From: Strigamia acuminata | Lineage: Eukaryota > Arthropoda > Chilopoda > Geophilomorpha > Linotaeniidae | DNA: 64,000 nt | Direction of reading: 5' to 3' | Assembly: GCA_949358305.1 (NCBI GenBank) | Contig: OX442324.1 | Coordinates: 8,777,601 to 8,841,600 of the forward strand | Shown: positions 17,502-28,190 of the stretch, in pieces | Layout: each line of letters opens with the position of its first letter | How positions within the stretch are numbered: the stretch's first letter is position 1 | Made by a program: the position numbers and the translations under genes | The notes under the pieces: model-generated | Databases searched by the model: none | The model's input: only the letters and a program-made list of their open reading frames with translations | Told to the model about the DNA's origin: nothing

Positions 17502-18077
17502 TGATCAATCGAGTTATCACGGCGGGAAGTTCAAACCGCCATTGCTCATTTTCCTCTCTGTTCATGTTGTCTGACCGCAACATAGAATATCTAAATTTGG
17601 TGCACGTGACCAAGATCGCCGCTGCATTCTTTCTGTGTTTTCGTCGTGACGTCAGTGCTACGTCCGATCGCGCGTTTGGCGTGATCAACGGAATATGTTA
17701 CGTTCAATGTGACTTCAGCCACAACGGGGACAAGAACGGCGTCAAGTGTGAACAATTCTGAGCAAGCAACGAGATCCCACGGTCGCAATACTGGATTACA
17801 CAACGCGCTGTGTTGAGTGTTGTGAAACAGCTTTCTATTTGTATAAACTGTAGAATTGTGCAGTGGTATGGAAAAACATATTGTGAAAAGAAAGGAAGCT
17901 TGTGATGTCATCAGGTCAGAATCAAAACATGGAGTGAGTGTTTATTATAATTCATGTGACTCCTTCAAGTATACAGCGCCACCTTTAGGTTAAATAAATA
18001 AACACTTTTACAAATAGTGCTGAAACGTATTGTGCAGCCAATTGTTAACAGAGACATATGATCGGTTAAATTAAACA
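17502..18077 (+). mobile_element. Putative 5' LTR of the BEL/Pao element
   Basis: A TG...CA-bounded segment (TGATCAATCG to AATTAAACA) lies about 0.7 kb before the BEL/Pao gag and is followed by TTGGTGTCGCTTGATG, a plausible but unassigned primer-binding site. The 3' LTR is not in the window, so the borders cannot be confirmed by comparison. Small frames across it are not gene-like. Confidence 0.35.
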
Positions 18078-18794
18078 TTGGTGTCGCTTGATGATACGAA
18101 TACATATATAATATCCACACTATTCCAACATTGAGAAGCTACTTCGCCCCTGGATTTATTGCATTTTCTTGTGTTTATCATTTGGTTCATTTGTTTGGGA
18201 GATTTTGGATGAATGAGGGTATTGTTTTTGGTTATCCAAAAGTGTTTTTGCTATTTCATATGCTAGTCTTTAAGGGAATTTTTAGTAAAGTGATTTTATT
18301 TCAAGTCTTAAAGTGTTTTTCATTTTCAAAAAGTGTTTATTCTTTATTTTGCATGCTTCTCCATATAACTGCCATAAGCAGGAGAGAAATAGTTTTCTTT
18401 GGTAGTAAGACTGGTCAGTTTCTCGTTGAAAGGGCTGTCAGTCAGAGTCGTAAACTGTTAGGGGTAATTGATGAGACGCGTTCTAAACGTGCCGTCAATT
18501 AAATTTCAAAAACTGTGCAGGGCATTTGAGTCACGTTTTCAAAGCGTGTTCAAGGCCGCTCGTTTGTTTTCTCAACCATTCTTGTGAAAACACTCGATAT
18601 CCAAGTGTATTTTCAATTTGCTTTTCTTGTCACCTGGGCATTAAAACTTTGAAAAATTCAGTGCTTTTTAAGTTTAAAATTTTGAATTTTATTCTTTTTG
18701 AGTTTTCATTCATTGCAAAGTGTTCTGCTTGTTCGAGATTTCTATCTTGCTTTTATTAATTTACAGCCGTGAATTTTTAAAGAGAGAGAAAAAC
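18078..18794 (+). other. BEL/Pao leader, non-coding
   Basis: T-rich sequence between the putative primer site and gag. A 123-residue frame at 18131-18502 is Phe-rich and low-complexity, and I do not treat it as a gene. The gag frame itself is open from 18720, but its family-like start is the ATG at 18795. Confidence 0.5.
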
Positions 18795-20099
18795 ATGTCT
18801 GATCCTTCTATGAGAGATTTGTTGAGTGATGAGCAAATAGAAGTAATGGAACAACGATGGGAGTTGCAGATTACAGCCATCAACCATTTGCTGTCTTTGT
18901 CGGAGAAGACAAGCGACCCTGGTGAACTTGAAGCGATGGTACAAACTGCAAATCCCAAAGAGACAAGAATAGTAAATGCTCTGAATGAACTACAGGATTA
19001 TTCTGATCACCAAACGTATCTGGAATGCATAGACAAACTGGAAACAATGCAAGCTGGAGTTGATCTTCTCAGAAAAAGATGGGAAGTGTCCAAGCAATCT
19101 CTTCCTACCCTAGGAGGAAGAATCATTACATCTGTAGTTTCCAGTGGAAATCCAACACAGAACATTACAACTTCATTCAGGAAAAATTCCAAATTGCCGA
19201 AATTGGAATCCGTGAAGTTTGATGCAGACATTTTGAAGTACAAGACTTTCAAAAGCAACTTTGAAACTTCTGTACATAATGATCCGGATCTCAGCAGTGT
19301 CGAGAAACTTCAATATTTACAGACAATGTGCATAGGAGAAGCTGCCACGCTGATTTCTACTTTTCCGCTGATAGAAGAATCCTACGACTTAGCGCGGGAG
19401 GAACTTGAAAGAAATTTCGGAGATGAAGATGCTCAGCAAACAGCATTGATTAAATCAATTAGAGATTTGAAAGTCGTGTCAAGCATTTATCCAACCAAGG
19501 CGTTGAAAGCAAATTTAACGAAAATTTCCTCAACCATTAGGTTGCTTGAACAGCTTAAAATCCCCATTCAAACTTCTGGAGCATTCTTAATGCCGGACAT
19601 TTTGAGTAAATTTCCGAATCCAATGACACTCAGATTCTACCAAGTTCATGGACTTCAAAATAAAAACATTGTTACATTACTTGACTTTTTTTTGAAGGAA
19701 GTAGCTATGGCAGAGCGGACAGAAAGTTCAAATACTTCTGACAAATCCAAGAAAGAAAAAAGCGATAAGTCTGACACTGAGAAAATTAAAGTCAAAGGTT
19801 CGATGACCACTTGCACCACGACACAAGATTCTAAACCGTCAACCAGTGCCAAGGTGAAGCAGGAATCGAAACAAGAAAGCAAACCTGCAAATACGAAGAG
19901 CTTCAAGTGCATCTTTTGCCAGGAGGACCATCTTAATGGTTCCTGCAAAAAGGATTTCGAGATCAACGCGAAAATCGAATTGATCAAGAAAAATCGTCTT
20001 TGTTTCAACTGCTTTAGAACTGGACATCGCGTTGGCGAGTGTAAAGTCAAATTCTCGTGTAAGCACTGTGGTGGACAATCTGCAAGAAGACGGAGATGA
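18795..20099 (+). pseudogene. gag: BEL/Pao gag
   Basis: Nucleocapsid polyprotein of a Pao-type retroelement. The N-terminal helical region is followed by the capsid-like module (LPKLESVKFDADILKYKTFK, about residues 130-150, then a region ending LNEL-type helices up to about 320). A Lys/Ser-rich linker leads to zinc-knuckle Cys/His clusters near the C-terminus (CIFCQEDHLNGSC; CFNCFRTGHRVGEC; CKHCGG). The ATG at 18795 gives a normal start, MSDPSMRDL. The frame breaks just after CKHCGG: protease continues in a different frame, although BEL/Pao gag and pol are normally one ORF. This is the outermost host element of the nest, because Gypsy-A is inserted in its reverse transcriptase. Confidence 0.85.
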
Positions 20100-20830
20100 A
20101 AAATTCCCCGAGTTCAAACGAGAAGACTCCGGATCCGCATGTGACTACACACGTTTCATGCGCTATTTCCATTTCTCTGCAACTAATGATTTTCACCGCC
20201 GACCTCAAGACAAGAAATGGAAGTTCTCATCACATCAGAGGCATGATAGACCCAGGAAGCCATCGATCATTCATTACTACGGAATTAGTGAATAGACTAA
20301 GACTGAAAAAGTGCGGCAGTGTCTCTGCAACCACCCAAAGGTTTAATGATTCAACGCCTGCTGCTACGGACTATGACGTGTTTAACGTCACTCTGCAAAG
20401 TAAAAATGACGCGCAAGATTTGAAACTGTCAATGCTCTCAGTGGAAAATTTGCCAAAGGTACAAGGCATTTTAAATGTGTCGATTATTGACAAAGTGAAA
20501 AAGCTGAATTTAGAACTTGCCGAAAATCTTCCAGCCCAAACCTCTCAGATAGACATTCTTTTGGGGGTTGATGTATGGTGGAGAATCATCAAAGATGGAA
20601 AAAAGAAAATCAATGATGACTTAGGACTTATTAACACTTTATTTGGATGGGTTCTAACAGGAGCGGCAGGAAACACCAATTTGTTCAAGGAAGAAGCGAC
20701 GTGTTGCAATACATGCAACATCGACATAAATGATAAACTCGACAAACTTTGGAATTTGGAGGCTATTGGGATTGATGCTGGTGAAAAGGAGACAGATTTC
20801 GTACGAGATCGATTTGAATCAACTACATAA
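20096..20830 (+). pseudogene. BEL/Pao aspartic protease region
   Basis: Protease part of the Pao polyprotein. The active-site motif reads MIDPGSHRSFIT, where the family has a DSG or DTG triad; the Pro in place of Ser/Thr should disable it. Downstream, ILLGVDVWWRII and LGLINTLFGWVLTGA match the Pao-specific region after the protease. The frame is shifted relative to gag and ends in a TAA at 20828-20830. The following reverse-transcriptase segment is in the same frame, so this is a nonsense break. Confidence 0.8.
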
Positions 20831-21421
20831 CGTCTCACCGATGGAAGATATGAAGTGATGCTTCCTTTTAACGGACAAGAGACTGATTTGGACTCAAACT
20901 GGGAATTAGCCCTAAACCAATTGGCCAACACGCTTAAACGAATTGACACAAATGAAGACTATAAGAAAAGATACGACGAGTCAATGTGGCAATACATACA
21001 AGAAAATCACGCCGAGGAGGTTCCAACTGCAGAACGTTTTCAAAGAAAAGGAATCTACAACATTCCCCACCACCCAGTTATTAAAGAGGACAGGGACACA
21101 ACAAAATTCCGAGTAGTATTTAATGCGTCGTCTTCAAAGAAAGGAAAGCGCTCGTTAAATGACTGTTTGTTTCCTGGCCCATCTTTAAACCCCGACTTGA
21201 TTCTTGTTATGGTCAGATTCCGACTGTATTGCATTCCAATTATAGCAGACATTAAGCAAGCTTTTTTACAAGTCATGATTAGTCCAACTCAGCGGAATTT
21301 TCTACGTTTTTTGTGGGTGTCAAAAGAATATTTTAAGCAACCATATTCCTGGAAAAATCTCTGGAACAACATTATGATTTTAACAATGATTGTTGTGCCA
21401 TTTAAAGTCATATCTTCTCTG
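20831..21421 (+). pseudogene. BEL/Pao reverse transcriptase, N-terminal part, interrupted
   Basis: Contains LTDGRYEVMLPF, then RERF-type spacing to KFRVVFNASSS (about 21105), SLNDCLFPGPSLNPDL and VRFRLYCIPIIADIKQAFLQV, the fingers region of Pao reverse transcriptases. After NFLRFLWV the match weakens but retains VPFKVISS, the pattern before the catalytic YVDD. There the 154-bp LTR of Gypsy-A begins, so the YVDD box and everything downstream are not visible in this window. In the family, RNase H and integrase would follow. Confidence 0.8.
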
Positions 21422-21575
21422 TGTTATCATGGGCTTCTGTAGAAGGGCCATTGGTCAAGGGAGTGACCATGACCGGAGTTCCCCTAGTGAGGGGTATTTG
21501 AAATTTGAATAAATTACTTGTGAACTTACCTTTAAGCCTACATGTCACATTTCAATTCATTCCATTAATACTACA
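21422..21575 (+). mobile_element. 5' LTR of Gypsy-A (Mag-like), 154 bp
   Basis: TGTTATCATG...ATACTACA abuts the Pao sequence on the left and a primer-binding site on the right. Contains GAATAAATT, a polyadenylation-like signal. The very short LTR is typical of the Mag lineage of Gypsy elements. The 4-bp sequence TCTG precedes it, but the matching right flank lies outside the window. Confidence 0.65.
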
Positions 21576-21586
21576 TGGTGGCAGCG
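21576..21586 (+). promoter_or_regulatory. Gypsy-A primer-binding site, probably tRNA-Leu
   Basis: TGGTGGCAGCG directly follows the LTR and matches 11 bases complementary to the 3' end of an animal tRNA-Leu (AAG type, ending CGCTGCCACCA). The assignment is from memory of tRNA ends. Confidence 0.45.
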
Positions 21587-21659
21587 TAAAAACAAACTTT
21601 TTACAACAAATTCATCCGATTCAACCGAATATACGACCGGTACGTCAATTAACAATACG

Positions 21660-23547
21660 ATGTCGACCCCAAACGGTGTTCCATGCCGAAAGAATTCGAT
21701 TTCACCGACGCGACCGCGTGGTCGCTCTGGAGACGACGATTCGAGCGGTACGCAATATTTAGCGGCCTCGCGAAGAAAGAGGACAGTGAACGCATCAATG
21801 GTCTCCTGTACTGCATGGGGGACAGGCGGAGGACGTCTTAACAAAACTGAAGTTAACGAAAGCCCAAATGTTGGTTTACAACGACGTCATCGCCGCATTC
21901 GACACACACCTCGTGGCGAAGAAAAACCTCGTATACGAGCGCGCCCGCTTTCATCAGCGAGTCCAGGGCGACGAAGAATCCGTCGACAATTTTATTACTT
22001 CGGTGTACGCGTTGGCGGAGAAGTGCGAGATTGGAAACCTCACAGCGGACACGTTTCGTGACACCCTCGTCTGCGATAGAATCATCTGTAGCTCTGTGGC
22101 GCAATAAATGCACGATAAATCGTGCTGGAAGCGTGGAAATAACGCGCTCACGGCAATGCATGAGCTGGAAAAATTGCCGTGATGCGTAAACGCGAGTTCG
22201 GGTCTGTATTGGGCCAGAAAACGCGTGTACCACACTTATAAAGACGTGTGGCACATAAACTAATACTGATAATTAACAAAATACACTTTAATTCGAGAAA
22301 ACTTACATAATTGATCCAAAAACCATTGGAAAACATAGAGAAACACACTGGCTGTGTGCGCGGCCATTTGCAATGTGCCAGAGACGTCTGGTGGCCGAAA
22401 ATGGAAACAATAAGTAGAAATACACACAGAATAGAGGATGCATGATGCCAGATGGATAAGACACATCTAAAAGGCATCATGCATTCCCTTTACATAGAAA
22501 CTAAGGAAAAACATAAGAAACAATACTAAATTACCCCGAATAAGAAAAGATAACCGATGAATAATAAAATAAACATTTCAAAGTCATTTTACATCGAAAA
22601 ACGATTTAATTAGGTGAAAAGCGGTTCCAAAGTCCAACATCATCGTCGGCATGAAAAATTGACAGCTAAGTGAGAAAATGCAAATGACTGAAAACCTCAC
22701 GTTGACGAAGGCAGTCGACATGGCGCGGATGAGCGAGCGAGTTCGCCGACAGCAGTCCGACATTACAAAATCCGACGAGAAAATAATTAAATCGGAGGTC
22801 GATCACGTAAAATTCAACCGTTCCCAACCACCAAACCGGTTCAAAGGGAGGAACAATGGTATTAAACCGCAACCTGCCGACAAACAATCCACATTTGTCA
22901 ACAAAGGAAGTGACAAACCATGTCTAAATTGCGGCTACGAAAGCCATTTCACGCCACAGTGCCCGGCCATCGCTTCAATATGTTCCAACTGCAAGCGGAC
23001 TGGCCACTACTCGAGGATGTGTCGTTCAAAAACAACGGCGACGGCAGCTGCTGTCGACTCTACGGAGACCGAGAATGACGCATCGTTGTACGACTTTCTT
23101 GGCGGCGTCACCAGCACCAGCGTTACGGGCAAAGCGGACATTAATGCCATTCAAAAATCAGAGAAATGGGGTGCACAAGTGGAAATTCGCAAGACCAAAC
23201 TTGTTTTTCACATCGATACGGGCGCAGATGTCACCTGTCTCTCTCACCTGACATTTCAAAAACTGTTCCCGTCTATCAAACTGACCACACCAGACCGATC
23301 TCTTCAAAGTGCAAACGGGGGACAAATGGACACGGTCGGATCTTTCTACGACGACATCGTTTACAAGAATAGAAGAGTGCGCACTCAGATTTTCGTGGTG
23401 AAGAAACTTGGCCGACCCCTACTCGATGGCGACACGTGCATACGCCTCGGCCTTGTTCGACGTGTTGACGCAGTGTCGGACACCCACACAACTTCTGCAT
23501 CATCCGTACAACCGGAAGTCGAATTTCCAAATATCTTCAAGGGATAA
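21660..23547 (+). pseudogene. gag: Gypsy-A gag and protease, broken and interrupted by a solo LTR
   Basis: Mag-type gag remains. An N-terminal stretch recognisable by KEFDFTDATAWSLWRRRF (from 21683) shifts frame near 21828 and runs on as LVYNDVIAAFDTHL to 22086. A solo Copia LTR (22087-22639) interrupts it. Gag resumes at 22645 with TENLTLTKAVDMAR, two zinc knuckles (CLNCGYESHFTPQCP and CSNCKRTGHYSRMC), and the protease motif FHIDTGADVTCLS near 23215. A TGA sits near 22656 and a TAA at 23545-23547. Because the reverse-transcriptase segment is in the same frame after that TAA, this was one gag-pol ORF. It is no longer functional. Confidence 0.8.
22087..22639 (-). mobile_element. Solo Copia LTR in Gypsy-A gag (relative of Copia-E LTR)
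   Basis: A 553-bp block bounded TGTAGC...CCAACA (TGTTGG...GCTACA on the minus strand) is flanked by the 5-bp duplication TCATC (22082-22086 and 22640-22644). It has no internal region, so it is a recombination-derived solo LTR. Its sequence aligns along its whole length with the LTR of Copia-E (24732-24786 plus 50392-50893), for instance GAGAAAACTTACATAAT and GCCAGAGACRTCTGGTGGCC (R = G here, A in Copia-E). Confidence 0.9.
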
Positions 23548-24731
23548 ATCCGTTTGAAGGAAGGCGCCGTCCCACACGCGCTGACGACACCACGTCGCGC
23601 TCCAATTCCGAAACTGGCTGAAATTAGGAAGAACCTGGACCGCATGCTACTTCTTGGCGTCATCGAACCAGTTGATGAGCCAACCGATTGGTGCTCCGGT
23701 CTCGTGACAGTTCCTAAACCGGACGGAACAATTAGGATGTGCGTTGATTACGTCCCTTTGAACGTTTACGTAAAAAGGGAAATTTACTCAATGCCCAATA
23801 CGGAGAACTTGTTCGGACAACTCAACGGAGCCAAGTATTTTTCTAAACTCGATGCCAACCACGGGTTTTGGCAATGTGAACTCGACAAGGCATCTCAACT
23901 TTTGACGACTTTCATTACACCATTTGGCCGTTTCAAGTTTACCAGGCTTCCATTTGGCATCGTCGCCGCACCGGAGGTTTTCCAGAAACGTATGATGGAA
24001 ATACTTGAGGGACTAGATGGGACACGGTGCAACATCGACGACATTCTCGTGTACGGCGCCACGATCGAAGAGCACGACGGACGCTTACGGGCCGTACTGG
24101 CTCGCCTGGCCGGAAGTAACGTGACTATGAACAAAGAAAAATGTGTTTTCGGCGTCACGCGGGTGAAATTTTTGGGCCATATCATCGACGCAGACGGTAT
24201 ACACGTAGACGACGACCGCGTCACAGCAATCATTCGAATGACACCGCCGCAAAATAAAAGCGAATTACGTAGCTTTTTGGGCACAGTCAATTATTTGGGT
24301 CATTTTATTCCCCACCTGGCTACCCTGGCTCACCCGCTGAACGAGCTGTTGAAGGACAAGAGCGAATACTTGTGGGGCCAGCCTCAGGAAGAGTCGTTTT
24401 CGACGTTGAAAGCAGCGTTGTCCGCAAAACCGGTCCTCGCATGGTTCGACCCGAAAAAGGAGACAACTATTTCCTCCGACGCGTCGAGTTACGGAGTCGG
24501 GGCGGTGCTCAAACAAAAGCAACCCGGGGGCGAGTTTCGTCCCATCGCTTATGCGGCGAAAACTTTCCCGGCGGCACAGAAGAATTGGGCCCAGATCGAT
24601 AAAGAGGGATATGCCCTTACGTGGGCGTGCGATCGTTTCCAGGATTTCATCACCGGCATCCCGATTACCTTGGAGACCAATCACAAACCGCTAGTTCCTA
24701 TCTTCATGAAGAAGCCACTTGACGAGCTAAC
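23548..24731 (+). pseudogene. pol: Gypsy-A reverse transcriptase and RNase H, truncated by Copia-E
   Basis: Starts with the connector after protease (VPHALTTPRRAPIPKL). Then comes reverse transcriptase: IRMCVDYVPLN, KYFSKLDANHGFWQ and FGRFKFTRLPFGI. The catalytic box reads CNIDDILVYG, with the two Asp kept but Asn where an aromatic residue is usual. RNase H follows (TTISSDASSYGVGAVL; KEGYALTWACDRF), with ETNHKPL in place of the family's ETDHKPL, losing an active-site Asp. The frame is open to 24731. There the Copia-E LTR begins; residues read beyond this point belong to LTR sequence. Integrase lies outside the window. Confidence 0.85.
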
Positions 24732-24786
24732 TGTAGCTCTGTGGCGCAAAAATATCGCCGAAATAGGCGATAGGAAGCATAAAACT
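24732..24786 (-). mobile_element. Copia-E 3' LTR, left fragment (split by Copia-A)
   Basis: TGTAGCTCTGTGGCGCAA is shared with the start of the solo LTR at 22087. A CTAAC sequence (24727-24731) precedes it as the likely duplicated target. The LTR is cut at 24786 by Copia-A and continues at 50392, giving about 557 bp in total. Copia-E is on the minus strand, so this is the outer end of its 3' LTR. Confidence 0.8.
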
Positions 24787-25264
24787 TGTTGGTATTTGGA
24801 GCAGGCATATGGTGACAATCAGTTAAAGTCGCGTGTTTCTGGTTAAATGCGACTGCGGCGCATCTTATATATTGCCGTATTTTGTCTCGAGGTCGTGAGT
24901 CGCTTGTTCTGGACTTTATCCCGCGTGTTACGTTATTCCAAGCGGCTTATGTAGCGCGGTAATCATTTGTTGTGTCGCCAGCTCGAAAGAGCTTATTGTT
25001 TAATTTGTTTTGGCTGCTTATCGATTGATAAAGCAAGCATTTAGTTGCCTTTTATGTAAAGAACAAATCAATGTTGATTACCCATTGATTTGTTCTCATG
25101 TTTTATGTATATCACACTTGGAGAGAACAAATCCCAAGCTGTGACACTTGTCTTTATGATTTGGCAGAATAAAGATGTCTGCCACCTTTGAGTTTTAGGT
25201 TTGGCAAGTTAGAAAACCATGTCTCGTTTATTTGGACTGCACTCACAACGATTATGGTTCAATA
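24787..25264 (+). repeat. Copia-A 5' LTR (478 bp)
   Basis: TGTTGGTATTTGG...GGTTCAATA. It differs from the 3' LTR at one base that I can see (ATCCCGCG versus ATCCTGCG). Contains AATAAAG at about 25166 and a perfect 13-bp stem-loop GAACAAATCAATG/CATTGATTTGTTC (25061-25073 and 25083-25095). Confidence 0.95.
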
Positions 25265-25265
25265 A

Positions 25266-25285
25266 TGGTAGCAGAGGATGGTTTC
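25266..25285 (+). promoter_or_regulatory. Copia-A primer-binding site, initiator tRNA-Met
   Basis: TGGTAGCAGAGGATGGTTTC begins one base after the LTR and is complementary to the 3'-terminal 20 bases of the animal initiator tRNA-Met (including CCA). Confidence 0.88.
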
Positions 25286-26877
25286 CGTGAGTGCTACGTT
25301 GGTTTAACGCCAAAATTCGAATTCGCGGCGATTTTCTGCACGGGAACGTCGTTTGCGCGTCGACGGCAAACACCGGAGCGACGGGCGGCAACGGGACGGC
25401 GATTTTCCCGCACGGCGATCGAGGATTCGCGTGCTAGGATCGGCAGAGAAGTCGGCGAATCGCGAACGGGGCAGCAACGAGCGGTTTTCAACGAATTTGG
25501 CGGCGAAACAGCTTGGAATCATCGTGGGATTAGTTGCCTGGACTGCAGGAACATTAAAAAGTATTTGTCGAATTTATTTGGTGAGAATAACACCAGTTTT
25601 TCGTTCTTTCAAATCCATGATGACGCAAAATTCCAAGATGGCGGCGCCCACGACTGTACGAGTCTGAGGCCGTGTTTGGACTGTTTTCGAGCCGTCAAGT
25701 GGATCCCAGCGCTGGAAATTGCAACGTGGGACCACACAAGGATCGTGGGAAGTGATTGGAAGCAGTTTGGCTTCATTTTGGAGCGTTTTTGGCCGGAGAC
25801 GAGCATTTCTTGCGGCGACGAGTGCGAACATAGTTCGCCAACGTTTCAAAGCACGTTTCACGTAGTAAATACGTGCCCACCGATTCGAAGACGTTTAGGA
25901 AACGTGTTTCGGTAAAAAAAAAGAGATTTTCGTGTCCGGGACACGATAAACGAGCGGTTTGGAGCCGTTTTGGCGCGACGAGACACGCAACGAATTTGCG
26001 GCGTCGCATTCGACGTTAAAACGTCGAAATACCAACGGATTTCAACGGGAAATCGCGTGGATTAACGTCTGGAACGACAAAGGATTGCCAAAAGGACGGT
26101 ACGAACTCGAAAATAATTTATTTGTTGTATTTTTGCCGATTTTCCACCTTGATGTGCGGTGCAGCCAGATCCAAGATGGCGCCGTCCATGCCAGTCTGAT
26201 AAAAACGAACGAGGATCGTTCACAGCTCGTCGTGGGATTATCTCAACGTGGGATTACGTCGTGTAGGCGTCCTACGAGCGTGTAACTAACGTTTCAGCAA
26301 CGTTACGGAATTTTTCGAGGACATTTCGATTTTTGCGAGCATTTGGCGCGCGCGACGTGCGAATTGAGATTCGCCGATCACGGATTAGCCCGGGACGGGT
26401 ATCTGTGCAACGAAGGGACCGGATAAGTCTTGTGCCAGGTGCACAAGTGAATTGCAACGATTCGGATCGACGTTTTAACGGCGTCTACGTGGGATTTTGC
26501 AACGCGAAAATCCCGCAAACAAGAAGACAACGTGCCAACTGAGTGTATTATTATTTTGGGTTGTCGTGAAACTTTGTATAGTTATTTAAGGTTTTGTTTT
26601 GGGGTCCCTTTGTTTGTTTTCCGCCCTTTACTCATTCGAGTAGCGGAATCCTATTTCCACACAGGCTATTTCTGGCCACCAAGTGTCCCGCGGGCCCAGG
26701 CGCACCGGTCGGAACTTGGGAAATACTGTGTGGAGTTTTGCGTCTCACTTATTGAGATAAGTCCCGGGGTGGATTGTGATTTTTCTCCTTCATTTTGGTT
26801 GGGGAAAATTGTGTTTTTGTGAATTTTCCAAAGTGGAAAAGTGTTAATTTGTGAAAGTGCTACAAATAATTGAAGCA
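25286..26877 (+). other. Copia-A leader, related to the Copia-B leader
   Basis: A 1.6-kb untranslated leader aligning with the Copia-B leader (45906-47066, read on the minus strand). Shared blocks include the AAGTGTCCCGCGGGCCCAGG box at about 26679 and the GGTTGGGGAAAATTGTGTTT box at about 26799. A 227-residue frame (25232-25915) begins in the LTR and reads through the primer site as MVAEDG. Part of it has a protein-level counterpart in Copia-B. Two AAGATGGC motifs occur (25635 and 26173). Confidence 0.7.
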
Positions 26878-27658
26878 ATGTGTTTTGTGCCTTCACTAAA
26901 TTTATTAGTGAGTCTGGTGTGGTCGTGTGGTGCAAATTTTGCACAAACAGTGTTTTATGCAGTAGGAAAGTCTTCAACGGACAATGGAAATGCCTGCAAC
27001 AAACAAACAATGGATGGCACACACGTGGCTCAATTGAAGACGGAAACACAGAAACAGAGTGTCTTTAAGGAACAAACAGTGCATAACGCACTTAAGGAAC
27101 AATTTGAAGAGAAAATCAGTATTCTTGAAAAAGAAAAAGAATATTTGGAATTGGATCCTGATTTAGATTTGGATAATATTGTATTGTTACTAACACATTT
27201 AGCATTTAAGAGCGCATTAACAGATAACATAGATACTGTGGCAAAGGCCATTACTGATTTAATTTTGGCGGTTTGTAAGATGCGTGTGAACGAAGTAAAT
27301 GGGGTTAGCGATAGCAAAGTGCGGGGCACTAGTAATATAAATCAGGACATTAATGTGATTAATACAAACAGGGTTTCGAAAATGGTACAGGATTGTTCAA
27401 AAATTTCGAATGCCAACATGGAAAACAAGGAAAATAACCAATGTAAAATTGGTAACTTGAATAATTTGGGAAAAATCTCAAGTGATGATGTGCAAAACAT
27501 CAAATCCCAACATAGAAACGGGAATTCAGGATTTTTGAACAAGGTTCAAATCAAAACTAGCAATGGAAATAAGAAATTGGATTTCACCACAGTTAGACGT
27601 GGTAACCCCCTTAGCTCTGTCAAAACAAAGAAAGAATTGGATTGTGCAACCACAGTGA
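26878..27658 (+). CDS. Copia-A ORF1, 5' part (split by Copia-B)
   Basis: First part of a 420-residue protein that continues at 47544; removing Copia-B and one AGTGA copy restores the frame exactly (codon from 27658 plus 47544-47545). The ATG at 26878 gives a hydrophobic signal-like start (NLLVSLVWSCGANFA). A charged, coiled-coil-like region follows (KEQFEEKISILEKEKEYLEL), then a helical stretch (about residues 95-135) and a long Asn/Lys/Ser-rich segment. It does not resemble a Copia gag, unlike the equivalent position in Copia-B, where a typical gag lies. Function unknown. The open frame can also be read 27 bases upstream from a GTG. Confidence 0.6.
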
Positions 27659-28109
27659 TGTCAATCTATAAACCGTAGGTGAGTGCATGTATGGAAGCAA
27701 ACCAGCATCTTTACTTTTTGCAAAGCCATCTAACCATGGAGGCCGCCATCTTTAATGCCAAACAGTAAGTGATCAAGTGATACATGGGTTAGAGGCTAAC
27801 TGCCAACCAACTAACAGTAGAACAAATCATCCACACAGTGGTTGATTTGTTCTTTACAAACAAAACATTAACTGAATACAATTCCAGTATTCACACTGGA
27901 TAAAAACCGGGGCAAACTAATAGATAAACTAAAAACCCAAGCAGACGACAGTCTGGATAACACTGCAAAACATGTGTTGATTGAATTTGCAAGACAATCA
28001 ACACTCGACCTCGAGACATAACACAATGCTAAACAGAAACGCGCCATTGCCGCACTAATTCGGAAAGGTGCGACGTATCACACCATGTGACGGATCCAAA
28101 ATCCCAACA
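27659..28109 (-). repeat. Copia-B 3' LTR (451 bp) and adjacent polypurine tract
   Basis: Minus-strand TGTTGGGATTTTGG...GATTGACA. It is preceded in the minus sense by AGAGGGGGCAT (about 28110-28120), a polypurine tract nearly identical to that of Copia-A. It carries the stem-loop arms GAACAAATCA and TGATTTGTTC (27820-27829 and 27843-27852) and an AAAGATGGCGGCC motif (27742-27753). Confidence 0.93.
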
Positions 28110-28190
28110 ATGCCCCCTCTGATCCGCATATGGGCTAACACGGACAACAGAACAACCCGTAACGCTCACGACCCCCCTCACTGCACGACA

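Noticed and set aside
18131-18502. 123-residue ORF before BEL/Pao gag
   Set aside because: Phe-rich low-complexity frame in T-rich leader DNA with no family signal.
24732-24846. Extension of the Gypsy-A pol frame past 24731
   Set aside because: The extra residues come from Copia-E and Copia-A LTR sequence; the true frame ends at the insertion site.
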